A DNA stretch of 64,000 nt from Paenibacillus timonensis. GTDB lineage: Bacteria; Bacillota; Bacilli; Paenibacillales; Paenibacillaceae. A program made the translations under genes and the position numbers. How positions within the stretch are numbered: position 1 is the stretch's first letter; each line of letters starts with the position of its first letter. The DNA lies in assembly GCF_022427145.1 (NCBI RefSeq), contig NZ_JAKSXN010000001.1, positions 1 through 64,000 of the forward strand, given 5' to 3'. The notes beneath the pieces were generated by a model. It saw only the letters and a program-made list of their open reading frames with translations. It searched no databases and had not been told where the DNA came from. Below are positions 61,369-64,000 of this stretch, one piece after another.

Positions 61369-62463
61369 TTATTTTGCCTGAATATATCCTTCCGCTTTCA
61401 ACAGTTCGGCAATCAGTACCGCGCCGCCTGCAGCTCCGCGCAGCGTATTGTGCGAAAGCCCAACGAACTTATAGTCGTACAGCGAATCCTCGCGCAAACG
61501 TCCGACGGATACCCCCATTCCTTGCTCGATATCCCGGTCGAGTTTCGTCTGCGGACGGTTTTCTTCTTCGAAATATGTGATGAATTGCTTCGGCGCGCTT
61601 GGCAGTCCCAGTTCCTGCGGCCGGCCTTGGAATTGCCGCCAGCGCTGAAGGATTTCTTCCTTCGACGGTTTGTTCTTGAACGATACGAACACGGTAGCCA
61701 AGTGACCGTCCGTTACAGGGACGCGAATACACTGGGTCGTGATCAAAGGCGCGCTGGCCTTAACGATTTGCCCGCCTTCCACGCGGCCCCAAATGCGAAG
61801 CGGCTCCTGCTCGCTCTTCTCTTCCTCGCCGCCGATATAAGGAATGACGTTATCCAGCATTTCCGGCCAATCGGTGAAATTCTTCCCCGCTCCGGAAATC
61901 GCCTGATACGTCGATGCGACAACGGTCGTCGGTTCATAATCGAGCAGCGCGTTCAAGGCCGGCACGTAGCTCTGGATCGAGCAGTTCGGCTTCACGGCAA
62001 TGAACCCGGTGTTCGTCCCCAGACGTTTGCGCTGTGCAGCAATCACTTCGATATGCTGCGGGTTGACTTCCGGAATCACCATCGGCACGTCCGGCGTCCA
62101 GCGATGGGCCGAGTTGTTGGAGATGACCGGGGTGCCGGTTTTCGCATAGGCTTCCTCCAACGCTTGGATTTCCGCCTTTTTCATATCGACCGCGCAGAAG
62201 ACGAAGTCCACGTCCGCCGTAACTTCCTCGACCTTGGCAGCATCCTGAACGACGATGGATTTCACCGCTTCGGGAATCGGCGTAGCCATTTTCCAACGTC
62301 CCTGCACGGCCTCTTCGTAGGTTTTGCCCGCGGAATTCGCGCTAGCCGCGATGCCTGTGACCTCAAACCATGGATGTTGATCCAGCAGCAGTACGAAGCG
62401 CTGACCCACCATTCCCGTTCCACCAACGATGCCAACTTTCAATCTTTCACCCATTTGTTTCAT
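61369..62463 (-). CDS. asd: Aspartate-semialdehyde dehydrogenase
   Basis: A 364-residue enzyme making aspartate semialdehyde for lysine, threonine and methionine. NADP site GIVGGTGMVGQRFVLLL (11-27); catalytic Cys in AVKPNCSIQS; substrate/His region PVTDGHLATVFV. The length and the KPNCSIQ context belong to the branch shared with archaea and fungi rather than the usual Bacillus Asd. Start ATG 62463 (AAAGGG close by); ATG 62454 is an alternative. A T-box leader lies upstream. Confidence 0.92.
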   Translation of the reverse strand: MKQMGERLKVGIVGGTGMVGQRFVLLLDQHPWFEVTGIAASANSAGKTYEEAVQGRWKMATPIPEAVKSIVVQDAAKVEEVTADVDFVFCAVDMKKAEIQALEEAYAKTGTPVISNNSAHRWTPDVPMVIPEVNPQHIEVIAAQRKRLGTNTGFIAVKPNCSIQSYVPALNALLDYEPTTVVASTYQAISGAGKNFTDWPEMLDNVIPYIGGEEEKSEQEPLRIWGRVEGGQIVKASAPLITTQCIRVPVTDGHLATVFVSFKNKPSKEEILQRWRQFQGRPQELGLPSAPKQFITYFEEENRPQTKLDRDIEQGMGVSVGRLREDSLYDYKFVGLSHNTLRGAAGGAVLIAELLKAEGYIQAK

Positions 62464-62499
62464 CCAGCCCTTTCCATGTAAGTATTGGAATCTGCATCA

Positions 62500-62795
62500 A
62501 AATAAAAAATCCCACCTCCAAGACGAGTCTTCCGTCTTGGGGGCGAGATTGGTATGCCCGCGGTACCACCCCAGATTCGTTAATATGTCGCCATATTAAC
62601 CTCTTCGAGTACAGCCTGGCCCAGCCAAGCGTATACCCTAGCTCTGTAACAGGAGCTCCTGTCGCACCATCCCGCCGGTCAAGCGTTCCGATGCGCTGCT
62701 CGGAGTCTTTATTCGATAAAGAAACGCTTTGCTCCTTTGCAGCTTACCGGAGCTCTCTGGGAAAGGTTTCACTTACCTACTCTTCTCGTCATCGC
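62500..62795 (-). promoter_or_regulatory. T-box riboswitch, candidate lysine specifier
   Basis: The T-box sequence (plus strand cccgcggtaccaccc, 62558-62572) is followed on the minus strand by a strong terminator (stem CCAAGAC/GTCTTGG, T run at 62500-62505). Stem I begins near 62795 with GCGATGACGAGAAGAG, has the AGAGA/GCTG apical elements, and its helix GGTAA-GAAAC/GTTTC-TTATC sets the specifier loop: after C-GAAT comes AAA (62708-62710), followed by G; the shifted reading AAG is also lysine. Uncharged tRNA-Lys would prevent termination and raise asd expression. Confidence 0.8.
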
Positions 62796-62811
62796 ATTTC
62801 ATGTTGCGATA

Positions 62812-62840
62812 ATATTACCAGATTCGCGCCGGGACGTAAA
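62812..62840 (-). promoter_or_regulatory. asd promoter
   Basis: Minus-strand TTTACG (62835-62840), 17 bases and TAATAT (62812-62817), about 15 bases before T-box stem I. Confidence 0.5.
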
Positions 62841-62876
62841 CCGGTTTTAAGAAATTTTCAGGGCCCAAATGTTCCC

Positions 62877-63755
62877 TTAGTCCATCCGGACGACGCGGTA
62901 TCTTCTCCGGTACGCCCCCGGAGTGTACGAGGTCTCCCTCTTGAACAGCCGGGCGAAATAATTAGGATCCGGGAACCCGCATTGCTCCCCGATCCGTTTC
63001 AGCGGTTCATCGGTGTGCGCAAGCATCCGCTTGGCACGTTCGATTTGCTGATGATGGCGGTATTGCAGCGGACTCATCCCCGTATGCTGCTTCAAGCAAC
63101 GCGCTAAATAATCAAAATGGTAATGCAGGTCGCGTTCTATCTCACCCGCGTCGAACGGTCGGTCCAGGCGTTCTTCCAAATAGATGGCGACACGCTCGCT
63201 AAGATCATAGGATCTTGACTGCGAACCGCCCTGCCGCATCCCCTGTTGAAGCTGCAGAAGCAATTCTCCGAACCGAAGTTGCAGCTCGAAGGACCGATAA
63301 AGCGTAAGCGACCGATGCAGCGCAATCATTTCGTCCAGCAGAGGGCGAATCGATCGGAGATCCACGTCGGCGAATTTCGGAACGTCCATCGTCGCCGGGA
63401 GCGGCTCCGTATCCTGGTCGGTTCTCGCAAGCGGCGATTGCTGCCACCCCTGCTTCTCCACCAGCCTGGGCGGAGTAGCGGACGAATGGCGGAAATGCAT
63501 CCAATACACCTCGGTCTCTTCCTCGGTGGGACGGTATCCGCGGTGTCTTTTTCCCGGTTCCAGCACGAGGAGCTTTCCGGCATCTATCTCATAGGCGATC
63601 CCTTCCTCTTCCATAAATAAAGCGCCTTGCGTGCAAAGAATCAAATCATACGCCCCGAAGACCCGTTCGGCATGCGTGACTCCCGGCTTCCATAACGCGT
63701 ATCCGACCGTGGCCAACAGCGGGAACGGCGGCGCCTCGAACTCCAGCACGAGCAT
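62877..63755 (-). CDS. AraC-family regulator
   Basis: A 292-residue regulator: cupin-like N-terminus (GYALWKPGVTHAERVFGAYD, LLVLEPGKRHRGY), C-terminal helix-turn-helix motifs FDAGEIERDLHYHFDYLARC (about 215-234) and LKRIGEQCGFPDPNYFARLF. Start ATG 63755 after GGGGG. Divergent from the partial gene at 63884, its likely target. Confidence 0.9.
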   Translation of the reverse strand: MLVLEFEAPPFPLLATVGYALWKPGVTHAERVFGAYDLILCTQGALFMEEEGIAYEIDAGKLLVLEPGKRHRGYRPTEEETEVYWMHFRHSSATPPRLVEKQGWQQSPLARTDQDTEPLPATMDVPKFADVDLRSIRPLLDEMIALHRSLTLYRSFELQLRFGELLLQLQQGMRQGGSQSRSYDLSERVAIYLEERLDRPFDAGEIERDLHYHFDYLARCLKQHTGMSPLQYRHHQQIERAKRMLAHTDEPLKRIGEQCGFPDPNYFARLFKRETSYTPGAYRRRYRVVRMD

Positions 63756-63883
63756 GTTATCGCCCCCTAGCTTATGTAGAAATTGTACTATATTTAGTCG
63801 CATTTAGCAGCTGTATCAAGCAGTCAAACTTCCTAGAATGGTAGGTATCGTACGATAATTTATTCAATACGGGAGGAATACCC

Positions 63884-64000
63884 ATGAGATTCCGTCAAGT
63901 CCATCTCGATTTTCATACTTCCGAAGCCATCGAAGGGATCGGCAGCCGATTCTCGAAGCGGCAGTTCCAGGAGATGCTGCAGCTAGGCCATGTTGATTCG
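63884..64000 (+). CDS. Putative glycoside-hydrolase-like protein, 5' end only
   Basis: ATG 63884 follows GGGAGG and opens a frame that leaves the window after 39 codons. The start MRFRQVHLDFHTSEAIEGIG, then FSKRQFQEMLQLGHVDS, resembles the N-terminus of barrel proteins annotated as beta-galactosidase-trimerisation or alpha-amylase-family proteins in Paenibacillus. Assignment rests on this short stretch. Confidence 0.55.
   Translation, partial: MRFRQVHLDFHTSEAIEGIGSRFSKRQFQEMLQLGHVDS

Noticed and set aside
61114-62481. A 455-codon plus-strand frame across asd and the GNAT gene
   Set aside because: It covers two genes on the opposite strand, its residues are Arg/His-rich as in GC-driven shadows, and it has no ribosome site.

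Overview
This 64 kb window looks like chromosome from a moderately high-GC member of the Paenibacillaceae (Paenibacillus or a close relative). The evidence is the gene content: repeated CUT1 sugar importers of the LplB/LplC/lipoprotein type, YesM/YesN two-component systems, large membrane-bound AraC regulators, a Paenibacillus-type cyclodextrin glucanotransferase, a GH66 dextranase-like enzyme, strong AGGAGG ribosome sites, CcpA cre boxes and a T-box leader. No rRNA, tRNA or CRISPR array was found.

Layout. 1-3.6 kb: the end of a low-complexity Ser/Thr/Asn/Asp repeat protein that leaves the window, an IS110-family insertion sequence with a structured upstream non-coding end, and gene remnants. 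3.6-8.6 kb: an ABC-F ribosome-protection-type ATPase behind a leader with an upstream ORF and two tandem terminator hairpins, a stand-alone MurE paralogue and an MFS exporter. 8.6-15.9 kb: an eight-gene operon coupling a Pot/Fbp-type ABC importer to a LacI regulator, a variant glycerophosphodiester phosphodiesterase and a CehA/McbA-type PHP phosphoesterase split over two overlapping genes, probably for scavenging organophosphate esters. 16-18.5 kb: an Atu4866-family protein divergent from an AraC regulator, and a secreted TIM-barrel-like protein. 18.7-27.7 kb: a GH88 unsaturated-uronyl hydrolase with an LplBC importer, two paralogous 550-aa binding lipoproteins and a membrane AraC sensor. 27.9-32.9 kb: small stress and regulatory genes (RidA, HxlR, WYL, DinB, YdeI, AraC, epoxide hydrolase). 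33-38.6 kb: a five-gene Gfo/Idh - TIM-barrel isomerase - ThuA sugar operon with a cre site and its AraC regulator. 38.9-47.6 kb: a YesMN-controlled importer with an intracellular GH66 enzyme, suggesting alpha-1,6-glucan use.

The most unusual stretch is about 48.9-52.3 kb, an AT-rich island inside this GC-rich genome. Four short genes on the minus strand (a GNAT fragment, a holin-like toxin with an antisense RNA, a nucleotidyltransferase, a small secreted protein) are separated by three related palindromic elements (49355-49517, 50324-50403, 50839-50979). Three of the four genes are followed by one of these elements, and one gene's stop codon lies inside an element. This is the organisation of an integron gene-cassette array without a visible integrase. 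The island also carries a ParDE-type toxin-antitoxin pair and several truncated genes, and one end interrupts a host gene.

52.3-64 kb returns to host composition: GNAT, the CGTase gene with a cre-overlapped promoter and a terminator in its leader, a TetR/ApbA pair with palindromic operators, SstT, a flavin amine oxidoreductase, YbjQ, and asd behind a T-box whose candidate specifier is a lysine codon.
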